Shown here piece after piece: positions 33,708 through 45,721 of a stretch of 64,000 nt of DNA. The position numbers and the translations under genes were made by a program. Source of the DNA: Acanthosepion pharaonis (taxonomy: Eukaryota > Mollusca > Cephalopoda > Sepiida > Sepiidae); assembly GCA_903632075.3 (NCBI GenBank), contig CAHIKZ030000843.1:84501-148500 (forward strand), read 5' to 3'. The notes beneath the pieces were generated by a model that saw nothing but the letters and a program-made list of their open reading frames with translations, was not told the DNA's origin and did no database searches. The first letter of the stretch is position 1. Each line of letters opens with the position of its first letter.

Positions 33708-34573
33708 TTTCGGATGCGTTTCATGAACAGAAATGATCGATGGAGAAAAACTGTCGAATATTGTTTGTAAAAAAGTAATTCGGACTTTGCTAAACAGACG
33801 CTTACACAAAATATCTTGAAATACTAAAGAGTAAATATATTCATTTAAATAGCCATTGGCTTCAACCACGGCCCGCAAACGACTTCGGGATCTCCTGCAA
33901 CTCTTCTGGGCAGTCTCCTTGTTTAAGTTATTGAGTGGTACCATATCCTTGCTTTCAGTTCATATTTGGTGTTACAAGAAGTTTTGTTAGTGTCTTGTTC
34001 AACTGCGTCTCATAATAATCAAGTCGGGTTACAGTCTGGGAAGTTAGGTGGCCACATGCAAGGGGTGATGTAGTCACAGAACTTGTCTGATAGCTATGAC
34101 TGGTTTCTCCTGCTTTTGTGGTATGGTGCAGAATCTTGTTTCCAGACATTGGGTCTTCTAGCAGCCACTATCTTGATCCATGACAGCACTATATCATCAT
34201 AGTCATCCCTGTTGAGTTTGAGGCACTCGCCAACAAATTCGGGAGTTTTTTTTCTTTTCAGAACGATCAGAGTGAGTTTTCCCAGTTGCCGTACCATCGT
34301 AATCACCATTAAATTCATTCAGCTCTTTCTAAACACTCTGCGCTCTCATCAGATAGACATGACAGCCAATCATTCTGAAAAGTTCGTATTAGAGCTTTCG
34401 GCTCGAATTCCAAGCAACAGAATATGCCGTTTCCAAATTTCTGGCGGGGTGAATTGCGTCATGTTGTTCTTCTTCGCACTGACGATGCCCAACTGACCCT
34501 AATATACTGTGCAGTCGACGAAATAAAAGTAAAACAACGCGCATGCGCGAAATTAAAAATATTAAATGGTGAC

Positions 34574-34574
<1 letters not shown>
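33708..34574 (-). mobile_element. IS630-Tc1-mariner element, DD37D-like type, copy 2
   Basis: In antisense, frames give PNVWKQDSAPYHKSRRNQS (second catalytic D), then CDYITPCMWPPNFPDCNP and a degraded DYY. Counting codons from QD to the expected PLDYY aspartate gives 37 intervening residues, hence DD37D-like. The C-terminus reads LNKETAQKSCRRSRSRLRAV then VEANGYLNEY. A stop and a frameshift interrupt it. Palindrome CGCGCATGCGCG lies at 34538-34549, as in copy 1. Confidence 0.8.
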
Positions 34575-34577
<3 letters not shown>

Positions 34578-34621
<44 letters not shown>

Positions 34622-34687
34622 ATATTCAATTACATATATAATGAATAATAATGAATTAAAATCAATTATTCAATAATTTATATAAAT

Positions 34688-34746
<59 letters not shown>

Positions 34747-34900
34747 CACATTTCGATCTTATATATATATATTTAAATTCTGTGTCGTATTGTAGAGCAC
34801 TATGTTTTCAAAGTATGAGATACAATTAACTTTCACGCAGTTTCTTTTCGAAACTTTATAATACATTAAGTATTACACACACACTCACACACATAGACAA

Positions 34901-34955
<55 letters not shown>
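34578..34955. repeat. (TA)n and (GT)n microsatellites
   Basis: TA runs at 34578-34625 and 34690-34741, then TA/GT at 34902-34955. Confidence 0.9.
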
Positions 34956-35818
34956 TAAGTGTGTATACGGTTTTAAATAAGATAAATGAAGTACATAATC
35001 TTATTATTAATTATATATGCATATGCTTGTGTGTTTGTGTGTACGTGTGCATTTGTGTGAGAGTCTGTGTTTGTTTAGTTATAAAAATTTCTTTTTCTTC
35101 GCTTGTGACGCAGGTGTTCGATACACACAGGCTCTTCAGATATTCCCAGCGTAAACAAAACAGGCAAGCAAAGCGTGAAAAATGTAGACAGTGCCCCACC
35201 TTGGACTCCAAAGCATAAAAAAAAGAAAGAAAAGGATAGGAAATCATCAACGACTTTCTTGGTGTGAAGGTAATGGTTAACGATCAAGTTGGGTTGAACA
35301 TTAGTCGTGAAAAGCGAGTGCAATTCACCTTGGGTGTTCTCTAATTTTTGGCCTTTTTACCAGACTAAGAGAAGCTTATTTTAAGATGTTTCAGCGAGAA
35401 GGCCGTAGTTCACGACATCGTCTGGGTAAGCATTAACATTATGTCGCTAGATGCTCACTGAGCAATTGTGTTTCTATGCAAATAGCAAATAATAAGCGGC
35501 ATATGGATGAGTGCGAAAATTGTTAACCGGTTAGTTTGGTTTACAACCGAGTGAGTCGTGAATTCAATTCTCAATCAGTTTGCTATACGTCTGGTCCAAA
35601 CTAAAACTAAACTTAGTAAACAACAACAGCAACAAAGAGCAACTCCTGGGATACCATATACAAAAATACCCAGGAATATTTCTTTTATGATTCCTATTAT
35701 TCCAGGACGTGATCAGGACTTCCTGAATAGTGTTAGCTCTCCACGATTTCATTCCCGACTTTTGACACTCCTGAGTCGTATTCTGTCACCCATTCACGCA
35801 ACCTCTTTTAAGTAGCTT
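34956..35818. other. Unannotated DNA
   Basis: No gene recognised. About 35103-35160 (TGACGCAGGTGTTCGATACA, TCTTCAGATATTCCCA) resembles 44190-44250, suggesting a shared unknown repeat. Short frames overlap on both strands. Confidence 0.35.
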
Positions 35819-36245
35819 ATTTGTTGCTTTCCCTTACTTCTCTTGTGGGTATTAAATTCTATAGGTCTTCTTTCCTTATTATATGTCCCAAACATATCCT
35901 TTACTTTTTATATAGCGTAAAACTGCTTCCGACTCAACCTTCTGCTTGTTAGTGATGGTCTATCCCTAAGAGACATTTGATATTTGTGTTTAAAAAACAA
36001 TCAAGCAAAAAAAATATTCACTGAAAAAATATTTGTTTCTTTCCCTTACTTGTCTTGTGGGTATTAAATTCTATAGCTCTTCTTTCCTCATTATATGTCC
36101 CAAACATATCCTTTACCTTTTATATAGCGTAAAACTGCTTCCGACTCAACCTTCTGCTTGTTAGTGATGGTCTATCCTAAGAGATTGATATTTGTGTTAA
36201 AAAAACTAACATTGAAGCGAAAACAATATTCGCCCAAGAAATGTA
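35819..36245 (+). repeat. 212-bp tandem duplication
   Basis: Two adjacent units (about 35819-36030 and 36031-36245) are nearly identical: CTTTCCCTTACTTCTCTTGT/CTTTCCCTTACTTGTCTTGT, CCCAAACATATCCTTTAC and CGACTCAACCTTCTGCTTGT. The divergence is low, so the duplication is recent relative to the other repeats here. Confidence 0.9.
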
Positions 36246-36569
36246 GCCTTTTTACCCAAAATATCAGCACGATGAACAGAAAAACATAACATATTAAAAA
36301 AAAGCAAAAAACTATTACGAATTTTTGAAGTAAGGTTGTTGAGATGGATAGCATCTCCAGTGGATTAAGGAATTTGTTCTAATGGAATTATTAACATTGG
36401 AATGCGCTTCACTCAATTGATATAAAAAGTGTTTGGTTTCTATTTTAATTGTTCATTTGTTAAACAACGTAATAAGGACAAACGATCAAAGATTTACGTG
36501 TTTACCTTTTGAGCAATCGATATAAAGGTTGATATACCGTAAGACAAACCAAAACTGAAACTTATTGAT
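36246..36569. other. Unannotated DNA
   Basis: Bases 36530-36550 (TATACCGTAAGACAAACC) match the inverted head of family X. Nothing else recognised. Confidence 0.4.
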
Positions 36570-37167
36570 TCAACTTCACCACAGAGAACAATTTCCGTCT
36601 GTCATGAGGATGGCTGATGCTAGACTCTCTGCGTCCTTGGCCTCACGTTTTCCAATGACATGAAGCGGAACGACTATATCGAATCAGCTGTTTCGTCTAC
36701 TGCAAGGGAAGTTGTTTGACTGTGTCGTGCCAAAAAAATGTTCTTGTCTGAATCCATCTTGCACATTTATCCATCTACAATTTGTCCGTGGATTGAATAC
36801 TATTGTCATATCTGGTTTGGTGCTCCTGTTCTAAATCTCGAGATTCTTGACAAAATCCAAAGAAAGGTTTGTAATGTAATCGATTTTGACCAGACATCTT
36901 AACTTCAGTCACTTTCTCACCACCGTGACGTGGATTTCCTCTTTCTTTTCTGCAAATATTTTCATGACAACTGCTCTGATGAGCATTTTTTTTCTTGATG
37001 CCTCAACTACATGAATTTAAGTGTGCGACTAGATTGGCAAATAGGTCTAACCGTTTTATTATTGAATTAGTTAGACGTAACCACAACTTCTACTCTAACA
37101 GTTTCTTTTCTTACACTTCTCTCCCGTGGAACCGCCTCCCGATTTCACGCTTCCCTGATAATTACAA
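36570..37167 (+). pseudogene. LINE family A, reverse transcriptase to C-terminus
   Basis: Frames give MRMADARLSASLA, NDYIESAVSSTAREVV, IYPSTIRPWIEYYCHIWFGA, LEILDKIQRKVCNVIDFDQT and LQSLSHHRDVDFLFLFCKYF. This covers the segment missing from 18170-19140. Several frameshifts are present. The frame stops at PDNYN, where the next element begins. Confidence 0.85.
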
Positions 37168-38512
37168 CTAGCAGGAAAACCCGGCGTTGCCCGGGAGTAA
37201 ACTTCCTCTGAATGGAAGGTCATAAACGTCATACTCATATTGTACAAGCATGTAAGTCTGAAGTCTAGTAGAACTGATGGCCGCCCACGTAAAAACGTAA
37301 TGTACACAAGTTGTCGGTATTCATCAGCACAACAGAAAAAAATTGTATGGCTTAAAAGAAAGCAATGGACAGCCATGGTAGCATCAGCCGATTGCCATTA
37401 CTAAGACACCTCTAATTAAAAGTTTTCAAGTTCAATACGAACACGGGCCTTAGGAAGTTTTTGGTGAGTTGTGACAGATGGCTTTGTATTCCGATGGGAT
37501 GGTTTTATTACATGAAGCCTTGTGGGAGTTGCAACGTAGTAAAAAGCAATAGCGTGAAAGGTAGACACGTCTTCTGCATAAAAGACGGCGCTGCCACTGC
37601 CGCAAACAGAACCACATAACAGAAGTATGGGAAGGTGCCGGGGCGAGTACTTGTAAGTGACACAAACTTTTTTTGTAGGTTTTAATAGCCAGTTGAGGCG
37701 AGCATGAAGCGCTCGTAGCCTTACCTAAAGCAGCCCTTATGATAAGGGGGGAAAGACACCAACGGTGAACGGCAGAGAATGTATATAAAATCTCTGCATG
37801 CTGCTATTCTTTTATGATCCCACTTCTTCTTGTTGAGGCCTGAATTGCGTGGACGGACTCGACTACTCTGACAATTAAATGAATCCACCTTATCACGTAT
37901 GGTATGGGTGTTAAATCCTGAAATAAAAGTAGGCTACCTGAAACCTCTACCCAATTTAGCATGCTTGATGCGCGCAAGCGTGATACCCACCCCTCATTCA
38001 CATATGATCTCGCATGACCCCGGAGCGTGAATGGGCCAATCAGCAGCAAGCATTACGCATCGCGCAAGCCACGTGTGACTAATAACACTAATCCGATTGG
38101 CTTTTGGAGCGCAAAGTTCGACTGCAACGGAAATCCTTCACTGTGATAACTTTTGCATCCGAAACCAAAATATGGCCATTCTTGTCCTTTCTTATTCCCA
38201 TATAAGCACTTAAAACCGCCTTTTTTAAAAATTATGTACCGCTATTAATTCTGACATGAAAAGTGCCCATATCTGCTTGTGTGCAGTGAACGCACATAAA
38301 TACACACGCGTGCGTCCGATCAAAAATGAAAAAAATCGATAATATTGATTTAAATATTGACTTAAATCAATTTTTGGCACCGTTAAAAACTCTGAAGGTC
38401 CATTAGGGTCAAATTTGGTTGAAATCGGTTGAAAAATGTAGGAGATCCGATCAAACATATAAACGAACAGACACACACACAAACACATTCTGCCTTTTAT
38501 ATATGTATAGAT
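37168..38512 (+). mobile_element. CCCGGCGTTGCCCGGG-headed interspersed element, long copy
   Basis: It starts CTAGCAGGAAAACCCGGCGT with the near-palindrome CCCGG..CCGGG. It ends with GGTTGAAATCGGTTGAAAAA, TGTAGGAGATCCGATC, a CA-rich stretch and TGCCTTTTATATATGTATAG. A shorter copy with the same ends lies at 61770-62395. The interior (37200-38200) is less AT-rich than the flanks. Antisense frames of 71-109 residues lack recognised motifs. This start and end pattern is common in invertebrate genomes; the autonomous partner is not evident here. Confidence 0.65.
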
Positions 38513-38984
38513 CTTATATACACATGCACACAATAAAAAGATATTGGACATCATCTACATTAAAAGAAATCAACCTACACTCAACAAAATTACATTTCAA
38601 GCTAGTCAGAACACATTAGATTGCATCTAGGCATATAGTTCTCTTTTCAATATTTCATTCTCTCACGTAGTACGACGATATAGAACCGCATCATAAATTT
38701 ACGACCCGCGTCTTCTATTCCGCGACCGCTATCGTCGCATAGCAATCATCTATGTCAACATAACAGAATATCATCTTTGATGGTGAATATCTTTGTTTAA
38801 ATGTCCATATAACCATTCTGAAGATGTTTTGTGATGTCAACGAATACTCGTTGTCACTTTTATAATGCTCGTTGTAGTAGAGACTTTATAATCGCAGATA
38901 CAACTATAATAACGCCGTTGAACAATACTAGTGTCAGACGCCTTGGAATAACACTCGCACTAATAGTACTTGTTCGATAATACA
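38513..38984. other. Unannotated DNA
   Basis: No gene recognised. CACTCGTTGTCACTTTTATA-like stretches lead into the 12-bp array. Confidence 0.35.
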
Positions 38985-39125
38985 CGCTCGAATAGTAACC
39001 ACTGAATAGTGATCCGAATAGTAATCTGTATAGTGATTCGTATAGAGGAATAGTATAGTGAATTGTATAGAGAATAGCGATCCGTATAGTAATAGAGGAT
39101 AGTGTAGAAATAGTGATCTGTGTTC
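38985..39125 (+). repeat. 12-bp degenerate tandem array
   Basis: Units such as CCGAATAGTAAT, CTGTATAGTGAT and TCGTATAGAGGA follow in 12-bp register for about ten units. Antisense frame 38934-39212 is read-through (HYTDYYSDHYS). Confidence 0.75.
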
Positions 39126-39724
39126 AAACTCCAGTGTTGACAAGATGGATTCTGTGAGCTGAAAGATTAGATCAAGGAACAGCATAATAGAAAATATCCA
39201 AATGTTGGACAATTTTTGTTTTCATTTTCTCCCTAAATTAAAGCAACGAAGTTTAGAATGGCTCATAATCAAGCAGAAAAGACATATATATATATATATA
39301 TATATAACTACAACCTGCATCAAGACCTACGATAAGGCTATTCGCGGTTTTGAGAATCGTCGGATCATCTTTTAATTGCTCTTGTTTCCAGATCCATGCC
39401 AGCTATGTTTGTAGCACCTTTTAGATTCCAGGCCATGTGTAAACAGTAAAACTTTAAAAAAATAGAAAGCACTATGAAAGTATAAAAAAAGAAATATTTT
39501 TATAGTAAAATTACGAGCAATGACTCTAGATATAAAAAAAAAAGTGTCATGCCTTGCCTTGACCTCTAAGCCACGAATAACCTCATGGACAAGCAAAGCT
39601 CGAATAGTGATTTTTGAACACAGACTAATTTCGATTCTCGAAAGAGGCATCTCTGCTCAGAATCGGGAAAGGTCTCTGTTTGGAACCACTATTCGGGCTT
39701 TCATTGATATAATGATTAAATCTA
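39126..39724. other. Unannotated DNA
   Basis: Includes a short TA run at 39283-39306. Frames of 76-92 residues on both strands overlap at 39372-39750 and lack recognised motifs. Confidence 0.35.
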
Positions 39725-40363
39725 CCGGGTGTAACAACAAAATTGTTTAAATCGTGAAACAGCATAATTTTCCATCCCATATAATGTTTAATATAAAAAA
39801 AAAATCCACTAAACTAATTGAGTTTCTTATTTCAAGGTTTGCAAACAAGACTTCCATCTTGCCACCATTTGTCGTAAGGATAACTAAAAAACCATTTGAG
39901 TTATTCAGCTAGAAAAATCACAGGTTAAAATCGTTTTGTGTCAGAGCCACTACGTCTTCACAAATAAGCAATGATGTGAGGAAAAAGATCATTCGGGCCT
40001 TCAGTAATGATACTAAAATTCATAATCTGACTTCAATCTTCAAAGTCCATTCGAGAACCATCAAGACAACAGTGAATAAGTTTAAAAAAGACAGATCAGT
40101 AGAGAGGAAAACTGGATCAGGAAGTCAAAACGAGATGATCATTGGAACTTAGAGCTAAACAGATCAATTAGAAAAGACCCAGCTCAATCCATAAGATGTT
40201 TGGCACGTGCAAGAAGAGTTTCACCTATGACAGACCAAAGAGCAGTGATAAAGATTTGGAAATGAAATTGTACGTGAAATCTGGGAGGCAGCTTTTTACT
40301 CCAGGAAAGAAAGTAAGAAAGTTAGAGAGGTCAAGGATAATTTTGAATATGAAATTATCCTTG

Positions 40364-40423
<60 letters not shown>

Positions 40424-40701
40424 ATTAAATCATTCATGAGCTTCGATTCGTATCTATGATTAGTTAATAATGAATATGTCATTTTCGTTTATGATCGATT
40501 GCATCACGATTCTTCTGTTAAGCTTGGAGAGTATTATACATTCTTATTGCTCAAAGTTGAGTCTAATAGTGTTATAAAATCCTCGGAGAATTTCAGTAAG
40601 ATATCTTTAATCATTTTCTCAAATACAGTGGTTCAAAGCTTAATCTAACTAACGGACAATTTTGTTTTTACACGATTTGGACAATTTTGGTGTTACACCG
40701 G
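39725..40701 (+). mobile_element. Tc1-like element with (TA)n in place of the catalytic domain
   Basis: Terminal repeats CCGGGTGTAACAACAAAATT (left) and CAATTTTGGTGTTACACCGG (right), each beside TA. The transposase N-terminus is readable: SNDVRKKIIRAFSND, then TIKTTVNKFKKDRSVERK, QSIRCLARARRVSPMTDQRA and DLEMKLYVKSGRQLFTPGKK. A (TA)n array (40367-40421) replaces the DDE domain. The 3' segment matches 7666-7925 inverted. The frames at 40196-40459 and 40225-40482 are partial or shadow readings. Confidence 0.85.
40367..40421. repeat. (TA)n microsatellite inside a transposon
   Basis: TA run between the DNA-binding region and the 3' segment of the Tc1-like element. Confidence 0.95.
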
Positions 40702-40711
40702 TTAGGTTTAA

Positions 40712-40872
40712 TGTATGCTATATTTATGGGTTAAAGTGCTCAATATCAGGAATAGAGTGTATTTAAATATAAAAGTGAACATTGAATCAACACCCAGAGG
40801 CGAGAGTATATTTCATGCTAAACGCAATCGTCATCCGCGTGACGATAGCGTTTAGCATGAAACTGTCAATGC
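40712..40872 (+). repeat. Hairpin repeat family Y, copy 4
   Basis: The signature GTGCTCAATATCAGGAATAG is followed by AAAAGTGAACATTGAATC and an almost perfect hairpin. Arms are 40811-40833 (TTTCATGCTAAACGCAATCG plus TCA) and 40840-40862, with 22 of 23 paired and a 6-nt loop TCCGCG. Confidence 0.9.
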
Positions 40873-40879
40873 CCACCTA

Positions 40880-40925
<46 letters not shown>

Positions 40926-40982
40926 GTATACACACATACGTACATATACATATACGTATATATATATATATATATATATATA
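40880..40982. repeat. (ATCT)n and (TA)n microsatellites
   Basis: ATCT run to 40924 and TA run 40957-40982. Confidence 0.95.
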
Positions 40983-41138
40983 ACCGTTATTTTAGTTGTA
41001 CCCATATTTTAGTAAACGCTTCATTTATTTTTTAAACACAATATTTTCGTCGACCGACCTAAATATTCGAGAAAACCTAAGCTAAAAAATGCGACCCGAC
41101 ATAATTCGAACCTGTGTTTCCTTATCATTATATATGTG

Positions 41139-41491
41139 CAGAGTGATTGAAAAGTAACTCTCCATTTTAAAATAATTATAATTTATTTAATTACTATATT
41201 TTTACAAGAAATGCATATGAGAAGAAAGCGTTTAGCCTGAGTTTTATTTAAAATTCGATATGCCCACTAGATTTCCTTACCAGCTTGGGTCAACTGATTT
41301 TACTAAGAAACTCCTGTGGTATGGAGAACATAACGTCCTGTATTCGCCTTTCAAGTTCTTCCAATATCTTGGTTTGGTAGAGCAAAATTGCTCCTTTAAC
41401 TAACCCCAAAGAAAAGATCGTAGGGTGTTAAGCCAGAAATTCTGGCTGGCCATTCATACATAAAATAGGGAGTTACATTTTAGTCGCCCTT
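41139..41491 (-). mobile_element. Mariner-like (DUF4817-type) deletion derivative, copy 1
   Basis: Terminal repeats CAGAGTGATTGAAAAGTAAC and GTTACATTTTAGTCGCCCT. In antisense the interior gives LTPYDLFFG (third catalytic D kept), then ILLYQTKILEELERRIQDVM and FSIPQEFLSKIS. This is the C-terminal third of transposases of the WPPRSPDLTPLDFFLWG group. One or two frameshifts are present. Confidence 0.8.
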
Positions 41492-41604
41492 TCTATAACA
41501 AAAACGTTATTTCGGCAAAACAGATACAGTAGACTTGGCAATTCTAAAAGAAAGCACCTTTTAAAGTAAGCAATCTTTGTAATTATAGATTTCGATATTA
41601 AGAG

Positions 41605-41607
41605 AAA

Positions 41608-41647
<40 letters not shown>

Positions 41648-41723
41648 TAATAACAATTAAGTCTGCTGAATAAATGTAATTCCACAAAAAGTAAAGATAT
41701 GATAAGGGAACGTTTCATTTGCT

Positions 41724-41762
<39 letters not shown>

Positions 41763-41763
41763 A

Positions 41764-41817
<54 letters not shown>
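41605..41817. repeat. (AAT)n, (ATCT)n and (TA)n microsatellites
   Basis: AAT run 41608-41645, ATCT run 41725-41762, TA run 41763-41817. Confidence 0.95.
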
Positions 41818-41821
<4 letters not shown>

Positions 41822-42318
41822 CCAATAGTAACAATTGATTTATGTGTGTGTGTGTGTGGTTAATTAATTTAGACGTACTATGTCTATTTATTTAAATTTT
41901 AATCCTTTCGAGTCCACGGATTAATTTCTTGGCAGCTGCAGAAAATGGATAAAGAAAAATTCCGAAATTTTCGTTCAAATAACTTTTATTTCCACAAGTA
42001 ATTTCAATCTCTTCCGCGATCATCTTTAGGGGTTTAGTGTATGTGTGAGTGAACACCGTAAAATTCCAAATATTTATTCGTTATGGAATGGTAACTTATG
42101 TGAATTTTAAAGTATATTTTTCTGCATGATCACCGTATGATTGAAAATATTTATCCGTTATGCAATGGTAGTAACATAATGTGTTTCTTTTTTAGTATAT
42201 TTTTATGGGTTTAAAAGATTTTAAAATTGTAGTTTTAACAATTCTAATTTAGAAGCTTTAAAAACATAGTAGATGACTTTACTTATTCTTAGCTGCAATT
42301 ATCTTATATGAAGAGCTA
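41818..42318. other. Unannotated DNA
   Basis: No frame recognised. It may include the 3' flank of the Penelope-like copy that follows. Confidence 0.35.
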
Positions 42319-42960
42319 CTAGATTTTTTTAGAATTTTGTATATTATTATCTTTGTGAAGTACTGTTGCATTTTCGACTAATATCTCTCTAAACTGTGAA
42401 TGTGGGCATGAATGTTTCTTTAAATGCTCTGAGATTGTACTATGGTCGTTTAGGTGAAGCGTATGCCTTCTCGTCATAGTCGTTGTAGTAAAACCAATAT
42501 CCATATTATTAATATTTTTGTTACAGATGTAATCACCCAAAAATCATTTATATTGATATACAATGTTGGTCTTTTGTAAAACGCCAGAAAATTGTAAGGA
42601 ATGACTAAGCTTGTTGTATTAAATTTAGTATAGTATGAAATTAATTTTATTTTTTACTGGGACCAGTGTGGGATATATTAGTGTTTATGAGACGTTTTAG
42701 AAATTTTCCTCTAGACTATTGTTAGAATGCATTTGATTACGTTATAGTAGTTTGATATGTTTAGTGTTCTTTGAGAATGTAATACGTTCTTATTGATCTA
42801 TGGTAATACTTATGATAGTTTGTCTAATTTGTTCGTCAAAGATGTGATTTAGAAAGTCATTATTAATGAGGGTTTGCTTAACATTTTATAATTAAGTATA
42901 GAAATCTATTTTGTTGAGGAATTTGCTTTTGCACGGTTTCTTATGTTTCGTATTATAGCT
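42319..42960 (-). pseudogene. Penelope-like element, RT end and GIY-YIG-type endonuclease
   Basis: In antisense, frames give NVKQTLINNDFLNHIFDEQI (end of the reverse transcriptase), then CNKNINNMDIGFTTTTMTRR, HTLHLNDHSTISEHLKKHSC and REILVENATVLHKDNN, the pattern of the GIY-YIG-type endonuclease domain of Penelope elements. Intervening stops make it inactive. Upstream sequence aligns with the right-edge copy at 63800-64000. Confidence 0.8.
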
Positions 42961-43273
42961 TTTTGTAATAAGCAGGGTATTCGCTTTGATAGTTGAGAGT
43001 GCACGTGTTTATGATAGTTGTTTTTGTTTTAACCTGGAAGGTTACTGAATAATGAATAACCAAAACAGAGGTTGGAAATAATATGGTAATCTTTATAACA
43101 TCAACAAAATACAATACTCGCCAGCGGCGTGAAGTAGGTAAACCACCGCTAATGTTGGACAGCATATTACCCCTACTTAAAATAGTGCCCAACGTATTTA
43201 TGAGGATTGAGACATTAGTGTCCATAGGTACGGTATATAACATTTTTTTATATGGGGAAGTAGTAAATGTATT
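42961..43273. other. Unannotated DNA
   Basis: Frames of 70-96 residues on opposite strands lack recognised motifs. Confidence 0.4.
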
Positions 43274-43672
43274 TGTTATGGGACCTTACCCATAATAACA
43301 TAATGGACTATTCCATATGTAATAAATACTGCGTCTCAAGAGGAAGCAGGGAGTTCAGTCTGAAGTCTGGAGTGAGGTCCGTCAGTCAGTCAGTCAGAGT
43401 GAGCGAGTCAGTCAGTCGAGTCAGAGGCAGTCCGAAACAGAGTCGCGTTCAGACAATTACTACAAGACATTGGAATAGTGATACTGGTTGAGACTACATT
43501 GTTCTCCCTACTAAACCTGATTGTTCGTAATAACACTTTTCTACCTCTCTGTATATATTCCTGTTTATATTCTCTGTATATATATCTGTGTTATTCCATA
43601 TCCGTATTCGAGTTCTTCTTTATTGGTTCTACCTTGGACTATCACCGTGGTATAAGGAACCGAACCATAACA
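43274..43672 (+). mobile_element. Solo LTR
   Basis: A 399-bp block bounded by TGTTATGG and CCATAACA, the TG..CA inverted ends of LTRs. It is flanked by GTATT (43269-43273) and GTAAT (43673-43677), a five-base target duplication with one mismatch. It contains AATAAA (about 43320), TATATA stretches and a CAGT-rich tract. No internal retroviral-type coding sequence lies beside it, so it looks like a solo LTR left by recombination. Superfamily unknown. Confidence 0.75.
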
Positions 43673-43931
43673 GTAATATTGCTGGTATCTATTCATATAT
43701 CAAGAAACGGAATTTTATTGTCTTTGTGAAGTTCGTATGCGAACTTAAGTTCAGTGTATTTATGAGTTGGTTTTTTTTTCATGTAATTCATACATGTTTT
43801 TACCAAAATAAGTATATCAACTACGCTTCTTAGGTAAATGCTTTTTTTTTGTGGTATTAATTATGTTATATTGCAGTGTTGGTTACTATGTAGATATTAT
43901 CTATGTATATATATAGGTGGTTGCTGGGCAC

Positions 43932-44040
43932 CTCGGCGTGGTGTAATGGTTAGCAAGCTTGTCTCGCTAGGACATATTACATATTTCGATCCTCACCGGC
44001 CTTGTGCCACAACTAAGCAGCGCTTAGAAAATCACTATAG
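43932..44040 (+). mobile_element. tRNA-derived SINE, family B, copy 3
   Basis: GGCGTGGTGTAATGGTTAGC as A-box region, ATATTTCGATCCTCACCGGC as B-box region, and CCTTGTGCCACAACTAA tail. This is the best A box of the three copies. Confidence 0.8.
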
Positions 44041-44954
44041 GTGGTTTCTAAAATTCCTAGCACTCTTTTTGAAAACAAGACACCGTGTAAAATTGGTTTC
44101 TCGCTGGGGTCTGTATAAATATATTGTATATTCATGTGCATACATTTATACTTACAAAAGTGAAATGGTAATTGTTTTTTTTATTGTCAAATGACGCAGA
44201 TGTTGGTTACTAAGTGGGCCTTCAGATATATCCCATTTTAAAACAAAACACACAAAAACTATCACATAAGCTAGTAACTAGCATCTGAAAGAGGTGGGCA
44301 AGAATATTTCACCATCACCCACAGCTCACCGACCGAAAACAAAACCAATCAACAACAAAACACACATTTTTATGGAACATGCACAAAAATATTTCGCTAG
44401 TTTTATCTGTTGGCAGACTGCAAGGGAAGTAAACACTTCTAGTTGGACACCTGCTCCTAAAACAAAACAAAAAAAATCATTATTTATTTTTTTTTAAATT
44501 CGTACATTTAGGTATTTAAATAAATTTGTTTATCGCTTTCAGTTCCTTATTTTTTAAAATGTCGCTCCTTTTTCCTTAATTCCCGCTGCTGAAACTAATC
44601 TAATCCAGTAAAAAGAGATAATTACTAGCAAGTAATCCCCCTTTGCTATAGGGAACACCATAATGGTTTCAAAATGGTATCAAAGCGACCAAATTGGTCA
44701 GTTGCTGCATTCTACAGTAGCATTCATATAAAGGCAATAACAGAGATTGTTTTTAGGCCAAATCCTAACAAGTACAGACAAAAGATTAACCAGGATATAC
44801 CTAGAATATATCGCTTCAAAAGCAAGCAGTTCATTGTTCACTATTAACAAATACGCCGTTAATAGCGATAAATAAATTTAAAATGATCACTGACTTTGTC
44901 TCTATTCAGCGTTTTACAGAGATTACTTCCAGTGGTAAGGTTGGTGAATTGATT
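44041..44954. other. Unannotated DNA
   Basis: About 44190-44250 resembles 35103-35160. The 67-residue lysine-rich frame at 44294-44497 has no recognised domain. Confidence 0.4.
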
Positions 44955-45590
44955 TATTTGTTTAACGGCATATCAACGGCTTATGCATCATTTAATGCCG
45001 AAATTTAATTTTCTTGTGAACTGATAAGTAATAAAAACAAAATACATGTTATTCTGCTTTCACAAGTGAATACATGGTAAATAATAATCAGCTTTGTGCA
45101 GATATAATTACTGGAGACAGTGATAGGTGTCTTTTATGTTGTAATTTTTTTTGAAGTCATATATTTGGAATTCTTTAATTGTCGGATATTATATCGATTA
45201 ATATCATATAATAGTTCTTTAGAGTTGGTTGTTTAATTAGTTGCTTTTGCTTAGTAGCATGTCAACATCTATGGGTTATTTAAGACAGAAATTTAAATCA
45301 TTTGAACACAAATTTATGCCTTCAAGTAGATATATTTTTAAATCAATTGTATACCTTCAACTAAAGATAAAATGTACTGTTGGACATTTTGCTTTAAAAA
45401 TATATATATTTGGCCATTTTAATATAAAAACGTGATTTGTTCTTGGATTCATTGTTTGTCTATAACTGGACCCTACGCCTGGGAACAACAGCAATTAAGA
45501 GGGACTTCCATGCTCATCAAAACCTTCAATAACTCGATGGGAGGCCTTGCTACCAGATGTACTTTATCGTCATACCCTGGACATCAATCG
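44955..45590 (+). repeat. Dispersed repeat family X, copy 3
   Basis: Head GTTTAACGGCATATCAACGG then TTTAATGCCG. The middle aligns with copy 4 (AATTTAATTTTCTTGTGAA, CACAAGTGAATACATGGTAA). The core is reduced to about three degenerate units. The tail (CTTTATCGTCATACCCTGG) is recognisable but altered. Confidence 0.75.
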
Positions 45591-45721
45591 TTGATTGCAA
45601 AAATATATTACTTGACTAGGAAAATATATTAGAATCGTTTCCTCTGACGAATGAATGTAATATAGCACACCTCCGAGCAGTGTCAAGATAACTGAATACT
45701 TAATTTTACCAGTTTGATATA

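Noticed and set aside
44294..44497. 67-residue lysine-rich frame as a small gene
   Set aside because: It ends in a poly-lysine/phenylalanine run from A/T tracts and shows no recognised motif or regulatory context.
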